This document shows positions 51,874 to 63,462 of a stretch of DNA of 64,000 bases, one piece after another. This stretch comes from Pelodera strongyloides. Lineage: Eukaryota > Nematoda > Chromadorea > Rhabditida > Rhabditidae. The notes under the pieces were generated by a model. It was not told the origin of the DNA, ran no database searches, and was given only the letters and a program-made list of their open reading frames with translations. Position numbers and translations under genes: made by a program. Numbering within the stretch: position 1 is the stretch's first letter; the number at the start of each line of letters is the position of its first letter. The DNA is taken from the NCBI GenBank assembly GCA_036852015.1, contig JAANDG010000715.1:1-64000 (forward strand), in the 5' to 3' direction.

Positions 51874-54800
51874 ATGGTATTCTGCGATGTTTGTAACGTC
51901 GAGGTGCCTGAGGCTCAGGATGCGCTAGAAGTGCATGAGGTAACTTTAGTTTTTATTATTCCCGGGAAAGGAGCACTTGCGTTTGCTTGCTGTGGTGCAG
52001 CACGTTTTTTTTCGTTCCACGTGCGTTACCTCTTTAATCCATCTGACATTGTTCAGCATCTTTTCAAAACCACGTACCATACACTTTAATGTATCCGATC
52101 ATTTTAGTCAGGAAAGAAACATATCCGCCTTGCGGCTGTGAGAGAGGCGGCTGTTTCGCTTGCATCGAGATCGGTGTTTGTGAAGAGTAAGAAGGAGGAC
52201 CTGACTTCGGAACTGCTTCGACAGATCTTTGACAAGGTATTTATTTGGGTTTCTCCGTTTTTTACGCGTAAATGATGGCTGCTAAGCAGTCAACCTACTG
52301 TTATATAGATGGTTTTATGGTACATTGGGAATGTACGAATGTGTACATGAATTACGTCACTACTGTAGTTGTCACCCATTGTGTAGAGCTGAATATGTGT
52401 TCTGGTTCTGTATACTGCGCTAAGTGGGCTTGGCGATAATCGAACGCCTGACGTACACAAAATTTGGTTTGTGGGGTGATACCCTATTGTGTTATATCGA
52501 AATCCTAAGCCTATGCAAGATGCATTTATGTATTTTTGATGAAATGGCAAGATAATTACTTTCAGTTTGGCTCAATTGATCGAGTACTCTGCAAGGGCGA
52601 ACCAGCGACTCATGGAATCATCGAGTTTGTCGAGGAGGAAGCGGCCGCCAAAGCTCTTGAACATAAGCATTTGGATGGGGGACAGGTATTGCTATTCCTA
52701 TTAGGCTCTGTTGGGGAACCGTTATATTGATGTCATTCCGTTTGAGTGGGCCAAGTCGCGCCTTTTTTGCCGGGCAAGGTATTAGCGGAAGAAAAATGGT
52801 GGGCGCGAACATTTTTGAACGGTGTGCAGTGCTGGCGCTAGGGCTCGTAAACATATTTTTTTGTGCGAGTGGACCTCGGGCGCGTACTTTTGACTTGGTG
52901 GGCGGCTGGCGCTAGCTGTACCAGCATGTATCCAACACCTCCGTGCGCGCGCCGCATGCGCGATTAAGGGTTAAGTAAGGTTAAGGTCCCCTAATCTCTC
53001 TCCTAACGCTCTATTTTGCTTAGGTCCAAATAAGTGTGCAACCGAGAAAGGTGAAATTCACAAAGGCACCTTCACCGGAGGAAGTCTCCTGCATTGATTC
53101 GCCATCGATTTTGGAAAAGGCGGCTCTTCTGGATTCATTCTTGTCCCAACTCGATTACTGTATTGAGGAAATATCGATTACAAAGCAGGATGTGAGTCTT
53201 TTTTGCTATGTGGAGAGTACTTCAGTTAATTTGAATTTGAATCTACGTCCGATTAAATATTAGTTTGAAGAACGCTGGCTCCCTGGGGAACATTGTATTG
53301 AATACGTAACTATTCGAGCCGTCGAGCCCTTACAACTCCCGTTTGAAGAGAGTGTATTGTACTCGTAGAATACCAATTCTGTTTGACACATTTTGTGTTT
53401 CATGCTTTGTGGAAAAGTTCGAAACCTAAGAATGGGCCCACTGTCTATAGATTGTAAGTTACTTCATAAAGATGGTATGAAACATACCATTGACAAAGAG
53501 AGAAAAAAAAAACTGATTTATTCATCATCATTTAGATGGAAAGGCGCTTGGAAGTGGTGCAAAGACTGCAAAATGCCCTTTCCGAATATTTTTACGAACC
53601 CGAAGTCCGTGTATTTGGTTCGTCGATCACGCAGCTGGGAACTAGGAGTTCGGATATGGTATGTTTAGAATTTAGAGTTGAATAGAGAGACAGAAAGAGA
53701 GAGAGTAGTTTGAGTGAGGGAGAGAGCGAGACAGCGAGAGAGGGAGAGAGAAGAGAGAGAGAGAGGAGGAGAGAGAAGAGAGAGAGAAGAGAGAGAGAAA
53801 GGGAGAGAGCTAGAGAGAGAAGAGAGAGAGAAGAAAGAGATAGAGAGGGAACTTACTACACGCGTCTCTAGGAGTGGGAGTTACGGTCTGACGGCTACCG
53901 TAACCTAGGAAGGTAGGAAGTTTCTGTAAGTTAAAATCAACCTGTTCAGGATGCCTGTGTCATGTTGAGTCGCGGTAACGCCCTCAACCGCTGTTCAATC
54001 GATATTGGACGGGACAAATTCACGCTTCTGACTTGTGATCCCCAGACGTTTAAAGGACGAAAGGTTAAGGGAAACGAGGTGCTACGGCTCAGTTCGGCTG
54101 GTGTGTTGGATACTACTCCTTGTGTCTTAATTGTTACTTTAAATTGGTGTATGTTTATGGATATAGCCTTTGAAAGAGCTTAGGCTTAGGCTTAGGCTTA
54201 GGCTTAGGCTTGGGCTCGGGTGATTTCGAGTAACGAGAAATAGTGTTGTGAATACAGAACATTGATGAATGACCTTTATTTCCTTTGCCTTGAAGTGCTC
54301 ACATAAATTCTCTTCATGTTTCGATAACAATTTTATTTTGACCAACTCAAAATGTTTCAAAATGAACGTTTAAGTTAGAGTTCTTTTTGAATTTGGTTAA
54401 TTTGGTACAGTAGTTGTTGCATAGCGGGGATGTGTGTGTACGTTTTTATATTATTTGTGGTTCACTTGCAGACCGTGTGCGATTTGTGTGCAAGGTGCTG
54501 AATGAGGTGCGGAAGGAGTGCTCATGGTTAACGGCACAGAGACCGGTTCTTGACGCAAAGGTGCCCATTGTGAGGTTTATGGTTGATAGGTGAGCATTGT
54601 CATTTAGTGACTAGTGATAACTTTTATTTTATCGATAAGTTACTTTTACCTGGTTTCTACGTACTTTGAAGTGGTCTGCGGGGATTTCCCGCATATATTT
54701 ATGTCCAATTTTCTATGTACTGATCAAACACATTAGCGACACACTATTGAAAAATAAACTTGCCCTCTATAGATATCCGTGTAGAAACATTGCGTTAGGC

Positions 54801-57800
54801 AGCTCTGTCAAAGGAGTTGTAGGGGGGAGGTCTGAGGTGCCGTTAGGTTGCTAGAGTAGTCTTTATGTATAATTAGATCTCTCTCAAATTAGCGAGTTTT
54901 AGTATTTGCCACTTTTGTGTACATGCATGGGAGTTGGTTTATATGTCTGTATTATATAGAAATCTTTATTGAAACCGTGAACATACGCACAAACAAACAG
55001 TAAAACGAGGTAATAAAGAGAACAGGACACACATGCTGGTCCCTAGCAAGATGACCAGCCACCTACGTGTGAGCCTTACCTTACCTAAGTTTTGCTTATT
55101 GATTACAAATTAGAATTAATAAATGGATGGTTTGTTATTTTCAGTTCTCTTCTTGTCGACTTATCGGTGGACAATGCACTGGGTTGTGCTAAATCGGAAT
55201 ATATTCGTGATTTGGTGCTGGCCGATCCGAGCGGGAATCTGCGGCGTATAATGCTCGGCTTTCGCTTCTGGGCGGTTAGTGGAGGTCTCTTTGACCCGCC
55301 CCCGGGACAGCACGTGGGTGGTCTTTATTTATGATAGAGTAGGTTGGCAGGCCCCTGGGTGTTTAAAGGACAGTAGTACCAAGCCGTTATTACCCCCAAG
55401 GCGAAAGAATAATCGACCAGGCCAAATCCTGTAATGTTGAGGATAACAATAAGCATCGTTCTTTGCGGGTGGATGTTGATTTGTACTGTTTTTACATTTT
55501 ATTTTGTTTATTATTGATTTTTAGAAAGGCCAATTCAACGCTTACATGCTCTACTTGATCGTGATCGCCTACCTACAGAGCGAGAGTGGGTTTTTATATT
55601 TTAAAATTTAAAATTTGTTTTACGCTTCAAGAGCGTGCACCTTTATTCAAGGGTGAAAATACAGATTCAATGTTTGCTTATGACATGTTCCGCAGAGGTC
55701 CTGAGCAGTAGGCGACGAGTTCCAGATGACAAATTGCTCGACGTCTTCGGGCTAGGGCCAGGAGGGATCGCCCATCATTCCCTCGCCTGGTGGTGGTTTC
55801 AAAGGTGTCACGGGCCGGAATCGAACTCGGGTCGATTGCGTTAGAGACGAACGCGCTGCCACTGGACCACCAGGCTTTTCAAATATATTTATTGCCGAAA
55901 TATGTGTGGCTTGTTTTGACATGATGGTGTACTGTACTTTGAGTGAGATTGCCGGTGTATCCTGGGATTACTGTATTATTTGTGACTTTTCGAATAGTTC
56001 ACGAAGCCAGCGGTAGCTTTAGATATTTATTATTCTTGAAAGTTTTAGATCTGCTTCCCCGGTTCGACTACTCCAATGGGTTACCAGTGGAAGACGCTGG
56101 ATGGCGTATCGATTATAAAATCCAACCGTTTGATCTCGGCGCTATTGATATTACTACCGTTTTTCATGTGAGTGATTTTGCTGTGTATTAGGAATTAGGA
56201 GGGGGTACGGTAGCTGAAGGTATCTTGTGGTACTGTGGCGGGAGGTGTCTTGAGGTGCTGTGGCGGGAGGTGTCTTGAGGTGCTGTGGCGGGAGGTGTCT
56301 TGAGGTGCTGTGGCGGGAGGTGTCTTGAGGTGCTGTGGCGGGAGGTGTCTTGAGGTGCTGTGGCGGGAGGTGTCTTGAGGTGCTGTGGCGGGAGGTGTCT
56401 TGAGGTGCTGTGGCGGGAGGTGTCTTGAGGTGCTGTGGCGGGAGGTGTCTTGAGGTGGTGTGGCGGGAGGTGTCTTGAGGTGCTGTGGCGGGAGGTGTCT
56501 TGAGGTGCTGTGGCGGGAGGTGTCTTGAGGTGCTGTGGCGGGAGGTGTCTTGAGGTGCTGTGGCGGGAGGTGTCTTGAGGTGCTGTGGCGGGAGGTGTCT
56601 TGAGGTGCTGTGGCGGGAGGTGTCTTGAGGTGCTGTGGTACTGGGACCTGTGACGGTCTGCAAAAGGCTATAAATGTGTCATGTTTATGTAAAAATGAAG
56701 GTGTGGTGCAAGTCGTAATGTTTCTGTAAGACTATATATACGTAGACTGTTTTGAGTATTGGTAGGTTCTGCAGCCGACTGTGTCTTGGGCGATGTGGTA
56801 AAAATCCGAGTTGAAAATCGTAATGTTTCCACAAGGCTATGTAAGTACTGGGCCTTTGTGGTTACTGTTAACTGCTCGAGGTTCTCCCTTGTACTGCATT
56901 TGCATGGAGTGTTTTAGACATATAGATATATGTACGCTTGTGGGCAGAAAGATAAAATCGCATACGCACCACATCAGTTTGCTTTAATTTAGCTTGTGGA
57001 CACCGACACGGCTAAGTTAACGGTCACTGAAACTAAAAAGTAAATAAATCACTTATTACGTATAAAATATTTATAGCGAATTAACCTTCGTCTTTTTTAA
57101 TCAGTGCTTCATTTCTTCAGGGTCTCTTCGTGTGGGACATATGCGGGGGTGTAAAGTCTGGATTTATTGGGTAGAACGTGAATTTCAATAATTATAATAA
57201 TAATAATTCAAGCTGTTATGAATGTCCCAGGGTCTCTTCGTGTGGTTGGTCCAGTTTGATGTGTCCCAAGTGATCACTTTGCATACGGGTCCCATTCCAG
57301 TGGAACAATTCAAGCCAAGTGCCCCGGAGGGATTTGTCTATGGACATATTCATGGGCAGGTACCTTATACTTTATATTCGCTAGTGCTATCCTCAGTAGT
57401 TACAAGCGCGAACTCTGTGTTGTGTTTGCTGACAGTGTTTCAGCTGTTTTATTGCGATTTCTTATGGTCGTCCACATTTAGTGCATAGCCTAAGCCCGCT
57501 GACGAGCTCACCGGCGAACCACCTCCGAAATTAGAATATTGCATAAATTTAGAGGGCTCATCGCTGAACCACCTCCGGATTAGAATATAAGGTATGGGAA
57601 GGCCGCAGGTGGTACGAGGAATTTATCAGAAACGTATCACAAATTAAAAAAAATCTTATCTGTTTCGCAATTTATGTTTACATCAGTATTTTGAAAATTT
57701 CGATCGCTTCCTGGGGTAATAAATATTTGGGTGTATTTAAGTGTAAGCTATCTCTCATGATGTACGCCTGGAAGCGAATTCGTACGTGTGTAGCATAGTG

Positions 57801-60346
57801 AACATAGAGACTGCTAGCCACTAAACTAAATATTGTCTGACATTAGTTGTGTCTGATTGTTCCAGGATCCACTGGAGCGTAGTCACAACGTCACACAGAA
57901 CCTAGCACAGAAATCGCTGGCAAAAATGCGGCATCGGATGATGTTATCGATCGCTTCTTTGAAAAAGAATAAGGTGGGTTGGGGCTACGGTAGCTAGGAT
58001 GCGTAATACCGTTATCTAACAAGGTTTCTCAAATTTGGTGAACTACAAACGTGCAAACAGTGAGACGGGAAGTAAGGTGTATCTGTGAAACTTTCGTAGT
58101 ATAATTTGTATGTGAAGTGACTCTGCCTTTGCCCCGTTTTCACTTTCAGAGTTTACCATAAACTTGCTACTTGCTACAATACTACAACGCGAGTGAAACA
58201 ATAATGTGGAAGTTGGCGATAAAACAAAATAAAACTTAACCATTTCCAGTCCTCTTTTGTTCATTTTGCCAGTGTGGCGGACGACACTCCAAATTCATCG
58301 GGCTCGAAGCAGGACCGTGATTTTGGTAAGATTAATTTTATTATTGAAGATGCTCGTGATTTTTGTTCATGTTCATGTCTCTATCAGGTTTTGCAGTATA
58401 ACGTAATGCTCACTCAACAGTGAGTACCTGGTTTAATTTTGTTATTATTAATTTATGGGCGCTAATCGTTTTAATTACGCAATTATTGTTAAAGTAATTT
58501 ATTTTTTCTTCAGCAACATTGATGGAATTTCCGCCAATTGCCGGTGCGTCGTCTGATTCTTTGAAAGAAGCATTTGACAAGTTGATGACTCAGATTGTAT
58601 ATGCGGAGAGAAAAGAGGACCCAGTCAGTAAGAAAAGGAGGGTGGAGGAGGAGGGAGACCAGGTAGGGTAGTTTGAATTAGAGAGAGAGAGAGAGAGAGA
58701 GAGAGAGGTTACGGTAATAGATTCTGAATTAGAGAGTGGGAAGGGGAGGGGAGAGATGAGGTGGAGAGAGAAAGAACTACTACGGTAGTTGTAGGGATTG
58801 AAAGGGAGGGAGAGAGTGAGAGAGAGAGAGAGAGAAAGAAGGAGAAAGACTACGTTAGACCCTTCAAAGAATCTATGGATATGATTTTCAGGCCATTTGT
58901 GAATTGGGCACATATGTAGTAAAGGAGAGACTGTGGATTGGAAGGAGAGCTCCGAGAAAGCGACTGGCCAGAGAAGGCCCACGAGGACTTGAATTAGAGG
59001 CCAAGGTACGGTAGAGGAGTGTTTTTTATCAGATAATATGAGAAGTAGTTATCAAAATGTGTAATCATTTCAGTAACACTATACTGTTTTTGCAATGTAC
59101 CAACAGTACGGTAATGAGTAAATGGGACTGTAATTTATGATAGAAAGTCTGAGGGAAGGGCAATACGTACGGTAGCTAGTGATACATATTGCTATGCATC
59201 TGAACTACCGTATTTGTAGTGGGTAGCGTAGGGATATTGTTGCGGCACCGTTTCCATAACATACATGAGCGGTACAAGGTACAACCGCGGTATTCCATTA
59301 GTTAAAGCGAAATACCGATCTCTTTTTTTGAGACGCATCGTGGACAACTGAGTTCTTACGTATTTATGCTAACTTACTCGAATTTAGCTCGAATATTATT
59401 CTAATTTATGCTCATTTGCATAAGCTACATGAGAATACTGGTGTACCCGATGCGTTTCAAAAACCGGCCGGTATTTCGCTTTAAATGTGTTTGTTCGTCT
59501 TTTTCTTATTGTTCGTGAGTACTTGGTGTAATGGTATCAATACCGTGCATTTATTTATTCCGTTCAGGTGTCCTCCGAGCTGCTCCAGAAATGTGGCAAA
59601 GCTAATGATGCAGTCTTGGAATTCACAGCCTCACTTATTCCTGGCGATAAGCCAACTTTTGGATTTTCTCTTGAAACGGGTACCCAGACTGATCTCAACG
59701 ATATGGTACACTCGATACAGGTGCGGGTGGTTTAGTTATTGAAGGGTTATATTTTTTGTCGGGTGGGTTTGTCCTATCAGTTGTAAAAAAGGGCTTGAGT
59801 GTTAAAGCGAAATACCGGTCGGTTTTGGAAACGCGTCGTGTACTACAATTTTTACGTATTTATGCTAATTTGCTCGAATTTAGCTCGATTTTTTATTCTA
59901 ATTTATTCTCGTTTGCATAAACTACATAAGAATGCTGGTAGACTCGATGTGGTTCAAAAACCGGCGGGTGTTTCGCTTTAAAGTATGAAAGATTAGAGTA
60001 GAAAGGCAAAAGGCATAATGTTTTTCATGTTGTTTTATACATTTTCTGTGTCGGTATTGAGCGCTGATGATTTGTTTCAAATTTTATTCGGTGTCCGTTT
60101 TTGTGCGCTACGGGTGCTGTAATAAATTATTCGCATTGTGTGTATGTAATATGGAGTAGGCAGGTAAGGTGTACAACATGTACTCTTAGTGTAAATGTTT
60201 TTGAGTGCGTAACTAGAGGGTAGGTAACTTATATATTATGGTTTTCATTTTAATAGTTTATGCTTTTACAGATGATTCTCCCTTCCCTTGTTGAGGATCT
60301 CTTTTCGAATTCAAATGCACAACATGAAGATGTGCAAATGGAATAA
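51874..60346 (+). CDS. TUT1: Terminal nucleotidyltransferase, TUT1/Star-PAP type
   Basis: Exons 51874-51939, 52108-52236, 52566-52685, 53024-53191, 53536-53658, 53950-54100, 54472-54589, 55145-55274, 55525-55585, 56049-56167, 57231-57359, 57866-57973, 58250-58325, 58514-58662, 58892-59005, 59568-59720, 60272-60346; 662 aa, all in phase. Order: zinc finger CDVCNVEVPEAQDALEVHE + SGKKH (CX2C...HX5H); RRM FGSIDRVLC ... HGIIEFVEEEAAAKALE; nucleotidyltransferase FGSSITQLGTRSSDMD (Asp201, Asp203) and LLVDLSVDN (Asp297); PAP-associated DPLERSHNVTQNLA; basic KKRRVEEE tail. Zinc finger-RRM-split palm is the TUT1 (U6 TUTase/Star-PAP; nematode USIP-1) layout. These enzymes uridylate the U6 snRNA 3' end or adenylate selected mRNAs in the nucleus. 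Human TUT1 is 874 aa. Introns carry a 25-bp minisatellite, GA tracts, TTAGGC repeats, a SINE and two MITEs. Confidence 0.93.
53693..53850 (+). repeat. (GA)n-rich purine tract
   Basis: Imperfect GAGAGA/GGAGA/AGAAGA tract in TUT1-like intron 5. Confidence 0.9.
54180..54221 (+). repeat. Interstitial telomere-type repeat (TTAGGC)n
   Basis: Five perfect TTAGGC units (54180-54209), then TTGGGC and a degenerate unit, in TUT1-like intron 6. TTAGGC is the nematode telomere hexamer. Confidence 0.9.
55617..55875 (-). mobile_element. tRNA-derived SINE
   Basis: Minus-strand head 55875-55806 reads GCCTGGTGGTCCAGTGGCAG with B box GAGTTCGATTCC, close to a tRNA but with an unpaired acceptor stem and one mismatch in the T stem. 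The body (55800-55617) shares blocks with 28253-28397. In TUT1-like intron 9. Confidence 0.7.
56233..56632 (+). repeat. 25-bp minisatellite, 16 units
   Basis: Sixteen head-to-tail copies of a 25-bp unit (CTGTGGCGGGAGG + TGTCTTGAGGTG), nearly identical; one unit has G for C (TGGTG near 56456). It fills TUT1-like intron 10. Because 25 is not a multiple of 3, long artefactual open frames appear on the minus strand. Confidence 0.97.
57121..57245 (+). repeat. 15-bp direct duplication of an exon start with its own acceptor
   Basis: GGTCTCTTCGTGTGG follows CAG at 57121-57135 (good acceptor ATTTCTTCAG) and again at 57231-57245 (acceptor AATGTCCCAG). Only the second copy leads into the open exon 11 of the TUT1-like gene. 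The first runs into TAG after 17 codons. Confidence 0.85.
57484..57650 (+). repeat. ACCACCTCCGG repeat, copy B
   Basis: GCATAGCCTAAGCCCGCTGA through GTATGGGAAGGCCG..GGTGGTACGAG, colinear with 36651-36820. In TUT1-like intron 11. Confidence 0.8.
58678..58850 (+). repeat. (GA)n-rich purine tract
   Basis: GAGAGA runs at 58680-58708 and 58806-58840, in TUT1-like intron 14. Confidence 0.9.
59306..59480. mobile_element. Family 1 MITE (TUT1-like intron 15)
   Basis: TTAA, AGCGAAATACCGATC at left; AAACCGGCCGGTATTTCGCT, TTAA at right. Confidence 0.85.
59806..59977. mobile_element. Family 1 MITE (TUT1-like intron 16)
   Basis: TTAA, AGCGAAATACCGGTCGG at left; AAACCGGCGGGTGTTTCGCT, TTAA at right. Confidence 0.85.
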
Positions 60347-60679
60347 GAAAGTTCCATATTATTTATTTATCGATTTATTGATTAGCTAGTGTATCGGATT
60401 TGTTTTGTTAGTAATTTATTGATTTTATACCGGTGGAAATATGATTAGTATTTGGTACCCGAGTGAACTACTACGTAAAGGAAAGCAGACGCAACGAGAG
60501 GTTTTGGACACGGTCCCAGAGCGATGATAGAACTGTCCCTTAGTTTTTATGCCCTTGAATACGTTTTATTTTATTTATTTATGACCGGACGATGTTCCGG
60601 CAAGCCTCATCGCATGTAGAGGTTTTGCTTGTTGTTTATTTAATTGTTTGTTGTTGATATTGAAATACCTTTTTTTATT

Positions 60680-60685
60680 AATAAA
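60680..60685 (+). terminator. Polyadenylation signal, TUT1-like gene
   Basis: AATAAA followed by a T-rich run, about 335 nt after the stop. Confidence 0.45.
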
Positions 60686-61146
60686 TTGTTTTTTTTTTTA
60701 TTTGTGAGGTTTCACTGGTTTACTACTGTTTTGCTGAGCGTTTGTAAAATAGGAGTTTTATAGGAAGTTTTGTGCCTTGAATGGTGCATAGGGTTTATGT
60801 TGCTTGACGGGGAGACTAATTGAAGTTACTTTTTTTTTAAGTGAAGAGTAGGGATTACGAAAATTGGAGCCGAAGCTTTGTTACCGATTGTATCGAGCTT
60901 GAGCCGATTTTAAGCAGAAATATAAAGTTGCCCGGTGCAGAATTGTACGTTTCACGATTCCCTCATAAGCTACACACAGGGAGGATGTTTGGTAATGTCC
61001 ATCGGTCATTAACGTTCACTTGTAAGGAATAGATAGTCTAATTATGTGTCATGTGAGCCCTTATTTTTAAAGGGAAGTTCTACCAAAAGTGAAGTTACAG
61101 TAGGATTTTGGTAGGTTAAGTTCCATCTCTCTCTCTCTCTCTCTCT

Positions 61147-61231
<85 letters not shown>

Positions 61232-61550
61232 GTCTCTCTGTCTCTCTGTCTCTCTCTAAATCCAAACGCTAGTTTCCATTCAGTTTGTTCAGATTTTTTG
61301 AAGGATCATCTTCTTGTCCTCTTCTGTTCTGTTCCGGCAAAGCAAAGCGTGTGTCTTCTTCTCAATCTGAATTTCTCCAATCGAACAATCTATTTTCAAA
61401 ATTGTTATGCAACTGTTACAGATGTTCGGCTATATCGTAGGCGCTGTATTTGTATTGTATACTGTATACTCGTTGTGCTACAGTACAATGCACAGTATTT
61501 TGTTGATAACCTCTTTGTCACTGTGCATAATCTTTTGCTATTGAAAGTGA
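60686..61550. other. Non-coding stretch with long (CT)n
   Basis: (CT)n tract at 61124-61256. An open stretch 60841-61032 (KSRDYENWSRSFVTDCIELE...) contains a possible donor (GTAAGG at 61021) but no supported start, acceptor or family, so it is not called as a gene. Confidence 0.4.
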
Positions 61551-61554
61551 TCTG

Positions 61555-61697
61555 AGACCATATTCACCACTCAATTCCCCATGGGGAATTCCCCATCTTT
61601 TTCTCTGTGTCTCTCACATTAGAATGCTATTTTCTGTCCCCAGGGAATATTTCCCCGAGGGAATTGGAGTGGTGAATATGGAATATGGCCTCAGGAT
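61555..61697. mobile_element. TIR element with CCTGAGGCC end (copy B)
   Basis: CCATATTCACCACTCAATTC at left; GAGTGGTGAATATGG...GGCCTCAGG at right. Inverted relative to 6381-6510, and more complete. Confidence 0.8.
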
Positions 61698-62825
61698 AAT
61701 ATTCGTATCATAAAAAAGTTTTTGGGCTCTGCTTCAGGCTTATAATAGCACCATTTGGGGTCAGATAACTCATAAAAAAATTTAGTAGAAAAATTTTTCA
61801 GAAGAATTCTTTTCTTTTCCCGACATCAATACAATTGGACATTATTTATGCATAGCAAGAAAATATTAAACATTATTAATGCATAGCAAGAAAGTATTTT
61901 GGTTTGGTCCACAATAATAGGCGTTTTGCCAAGGAACATCTCGTAATCCATTGCACTATCATCAGTACCACAAATAAACCGCAAACAAACACGCAAACAT
62001 ACGCGGCGTGTGATGCGCGCGCATGGGTGGTGTTAGCGTTTAGTTTACCCGGCTCGGGTTCGCGCTTGGGAGAGAACATGCGGCCTTTTCGTTGGCTTAT
62101 ATCACTCACGCGCTTTATAATTGTATGCATCTGATCATTTAGTAAATCGATTGATTTACAACATGTGAATTTGAAACGTATCCTGGACCATTGAATTTCT
62201 ATGCAATATGGTGTTTGTTCCTTTCTGTACCGGAAATGCTAAATATTGTTCTAAACCACGTGTTGCTCCGCTTTAAGAAGTTGACCTCCTAAATCTGGTA
62301 ATGTTTGCTCAGTGCAGTAATCCAATTCTAACATTCGGTTATTAATTATTCGAGCGTGCGCGCCCACCTGCTGACACCCTAACAAAAGGGGTGCCGCAGG
62401 GGGGCGGAAACACAATATGAAGGCATAAAGGTAGCGGGGCAAGGCGAAATTGGTACCCACCAGTGCGCACCCAGGAAATGGTAGACTGTGTGGATCAATG
62501 TTGCCTTTCTATCTTGATTACTCGCTTGCTCTCTCTCTCTCCCTCTCTCTCCACATTTCTCTCTCTCTCCCTCGTTAAGTTCCTTGATTACACCAACTTG
62601 TATGCAAATAAGAAGCCGTAATTAGTACCATATTGAATGCTGTGAGTTTCTTTGAAATTTCCTTGCAATCTTCCCTCTTGTGCAAATATTTTGCACGTTT
62701 GTTTACAATTTGATTGTTTTTATCAGTTGTTATCACACTTTATTTGTTTCCATTATTTGTTTCTTTATTCCCCGAGGTTTTCTGCACGGCACCATATTTG
62801 GGTGTCTCGAACATTGATAACTTAA
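61698..62825. other. Non-coding stretch
   Basis: AT-rich, with a GCGGTG-family MITE terminus near 62258-62276 (CACGTGTTGCTCCGCT, TTAA) and (CT)n near 62530-62575. No gene recognised. Confidence 0.4.
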
Positions 62826-63200
62826 AGCGAAATACCACCCGGTTTGGGGTTTTTTCACCAAAAATAGTTTGAAAAAAGTTATAAACGAAAATAAACATAA
62901 CAACACAAACAAATAAGGGCATCTTGCACAAAAATGTTCTCAAACAACCATATTTTGCGATTTTGTATGGGAAAATTCGCTTCAGGCGATTTGCCGATTT
63001 TAATACTAGCACGGCCCTGGAAAAATCGAGGGATGGCCTTTTCAAATGATCACGCATTCCGCAGCATCCAAATGACGAAATGTTGACAAAATATTTTGAA
63101 TTCGGCTAGTAAAACGGTGGTTTGAAAACGGCGGTCAACGCACGGTTGTTTACTCCTCCTCTTTTTGTATTTTTTTGTTGAGACCGACCGCTAATTCGCT
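62826..63200. mobile_element. Long family 1 relative (375 bp)
   Basis: TTAA, AGCGAAATACCACCCGG at left; GACCGACCGCTAATTCGCT, TTAA at right. The interior is unlike other copies and possibly derived from other sequence. It is separated from the next MITE by only a few bases (TTAACTTTAA). Confidence 0.7.
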
Positions 63201-63210
63201 TTAACTTTAA

Positions 63211-63390
63211 AGCGAAGTATCGGCCGGTTTTTGAAACGCATCGACATCGAGTACACCGGCATCCGTATGCAGCTTATGCAAATGAACATGAATTAGAATA
63301 AAAAATTGAGCTAAACGCGAGTAAATTAGCATAAATACGTAAAAATTCAGTTGTCCACGATACGTTTCAAAAAACGGCCGGTATTTCGCT
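63211..63390. mobile_element. Family 1 MITE
   Basis: TTAA, AGCGAAGTATCGGCCGG at left; AACGGCCGGTATTTCGCT, TTAA at right. Standard core. Confidence 0.85.
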
Positions 63391-63462
63391 TTAAAAGTAT
63401 ACGTTAGAACCTAGTACTCGAAAAATAACTTTTATGAATGTCTTTGCAGTGAGTTTTCGATA

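Noticed and set aside
56154..56663. 169-codon minus-strand frame of HLPPQHLKTPPATAPQDTSR-type repeats
   Set aside because: Generated by the 25-bp minisatellite read in all three phases.
60841..61032. Open stretch KSRDYENWSRSFVTDCIELE
   Set aside because: No ATG at its start and no linked exons found; kept only as a remark in the non-coding entry.
61876..62134. Opposed open frames near 61.9-62.1 kb
   Set aside because: Mutually complementary frames without start context, splice sites or recognisable family.
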